In this document: positions 62,965 to 64,000 of the stretch, piece by piece
Numbering within the stretch: the stretch's first letter is position 1
How the letters are laid out: every line of letters begins with the position of its first letter
Origin: Margaritifera margaritifera
Taxonomy: Eukaryota; Mollusca; Bivalvia; Unionida; Margaritiferidae
Direction of reading: 5' to 3'
NCBI GenBank assembly: GCA_029931535.1
Contig: JAQPZY010000394.1
Location: 1 to 64,000, forward strand
DNA length: 64,000 nucleotides
Notes under the pieces: model-generated
What the model was told of the DNA's origin: nothing
Databases searched by the model: none
What the model saw: only the letters and a program-made list of their open reading frames with translations
Translations under genes and position numbers: made by a program

Positions 62965-63087
62965 AAATGTTATATTGTTTGATGTAATTAAGTTCCGTAT
63001 CATAAAACATCTTCCAATGTAATTTTTGTTATTATAGTATTAGATACATATGAAAAAAAGGCTTTATTGCATGAGTCCTTGTTTTTT

Positions 63088-63098
63088 ATGAGGGGAGG
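63088..63098 (+). other. Polypurine tract
   Basis: ATGAGGGGAGG directly abuts the TG of the 3' LTR, the expected primer site for plus-strand DNA synthesis. Confidence 0.85.
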
Positions 63099-63912
63099 TG
63101 TTATGTATGATGTTTACATAATATTCTAAATATTTTAGGAAATTGTAAATGTTTCTTGACTTTAATATTTGCTTAAACCTTAATATTGTTTGTCAGGAAA
63201 ACATGTATAACTAGTGTCCTTTAATTAGGTGTTTACTTAATATTTGAGTTCAAAGATAGTTTTAATAAATACGATGTTTATTCAATTTGAGGTCAAGGTT
63301 GATTTTGTTTACAGATAAAACTGAAATTCCCTTAGGAGTTATGTGTCAATGATCACACATACATTTATTATTCTAGAATGTTCTGTCATGTGACCTATCT
63401 TTATATATACCATGTTTAGTGGACAGTTTTTCTGTTTCGAGAAACCATCAGTCTTGTAAAGAGCCATAACTGTTGTCGAAAGTCATTCCAAATTCTGAGA
63501 GAGGAATTATTTAAAATATTCATTGGATTATATATGTTCTCATAGACTTTTGGATTTTGGATTTATAAATGATGACTTTGGGATTTATGTGAACTTATTG
63601 AAAGATATTTTGGAGTACGTCATTTTGACATATCAGTACATTGAAGACTACTGGCACATTAGGACATTAAAGACCATTGGAACATCAAAACATTGAAGGA
63701 TACAGCCATTCATTCGGAACATTCTATATTTAGGACTTGTGATTAGGACATTAATTCTTATTGGATTATTTGGATTTTAATACACGTTGCTGTAAGTGTC
63801 TTTTTGATTTTCATTTTAATTATCTAGAAATAAATTGCTTGTTGATTTTTACTTGGTTTGTTGGTTTCACTTTCTGTCTGTTAGATTTTTCTTAGACCAC
63901 AGACTCGTAACA
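63099..63912 (+). repeat. 3' LTR of the family A element (814 bp)
   Basis: TGTTATGTATGATG ... CAGACTCGTAACA. Serves as reference for family A. TATA-like TTTATATATACC at about 63401 and AATAAA in CTAGAAATAAATTGC at about 63830 mark U3 promoter and poly(A) signal. Confidence 0.92.
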
Positions 63913-64000
63913 CAATGAAAGCGAATGGTTTACTCCAGTATTGTGTCTAAGCATTTATACACAAACGGTCAAGTGTTAACCTAAAGTACATTACGAGGTC

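Larger units (their letters stand above)
60220..63912 (+). mobile_element. Family A LTR retrotransposon, INT-RT-RNaseH order (Gmr1-like), 5' deleted
   Basis: A 3.7-kb remnant: 112 bp of 5' LTR, then directly integrase, reverse transcriptase, RNase H, a polypurine tract and a full 3' LTR. Integrase precedes RT within one continuous frame (61162-62076 holds both the integrase C-terminus and the RT start), so the order is genuine and not a rearranged pair of elements. Sequence motifs are Ty3/gypsy-like, and this copia-like order is the hallmark of Gmr1-type elements described from deuterostomes. gag, protease, primer site and most of the 5' LTR are deleted. Frame breaks include stops at 60615-60617, 61156-61158, 62699-62701 and 62923-62925 and shifts near 60660 and 62070. 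Outer flanks CATG / CAAT do not match. Confidence 0.88.

Overview
The window looks like an animal (metazoan) nuclear genome, most likely a mollusc. It is AT-rich, crowded with microsatellites and decayed transposons, and holds short exons with GT-AG boundaries separated by very long introns. No bacterial features (operons, ribosome binding sites, CRISPR) are present. The mollusc reading rests on the type of metalloprotease encoded and on a dispersed repeat at 55.8 kb whose opening resembles a common bivalve/gastropod repeat. Both are inferences from memory.

The backbone of the window is one split gene on the minus strand. I could assemble nine exons from 48161 down to 242: a signal peptide, a long propeptide and the first part of a reprolysin-like (M12B, ADAM/ADAMTS-type) zinc metalloprotease domain. 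All eight junctions keep the reading frame. The gene runs off the left edge before the zinc-binding site. About 1.1 kb of coding sequence is spread over about 48 kb, so most of the window is introns. A second minus-strand gene, unrecognised, has a first coding exon at 53179-53275 and a phase-compatible second exon near 49540-49660.

The introns hold a layered set of mobile elements. Intron 8 (397-14296) contains an approximately 11.9 kb segment bounded by inverted repeats of about 600 bp (995-1600 and 12305-12901) and filled with decayed, virus-like coding stretches. I read it as a dead Polinton/Maverick-like element, and a second decayed tract with related sequence lies in intron 3 (about 29.4-36.0 kb). 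Two LTR families occur. Family A (about 0.8 kb, 4-bp target duplications) has three solo LTRs and one internally deleted element at 60220-63912. Family B has two solo LTRs. A decayed CR1/jockey-like LINE is split by a family A solo LTR, an older L1-like RT fragment lies at 13.4-13.7 kb, and there are several tRNA-derived SINEs.

The right end (about 57.2-63.9 kb) is retrotransposon territory. A minus-strand Ty3/gypsy relic retains gag and integrase but has lost RT. It is followed by the plus-strand family A element, whose pol has integrase upstream of reverse transcriptase and RNase H. This order is inverted relative to ordinary Ty3/gypsy elements and is known for the Gmr1-like group. Four minisatellites (units of 18, 47, 27 and 26 bp) and many AT, GA and GATA tracts fill much of the rest.
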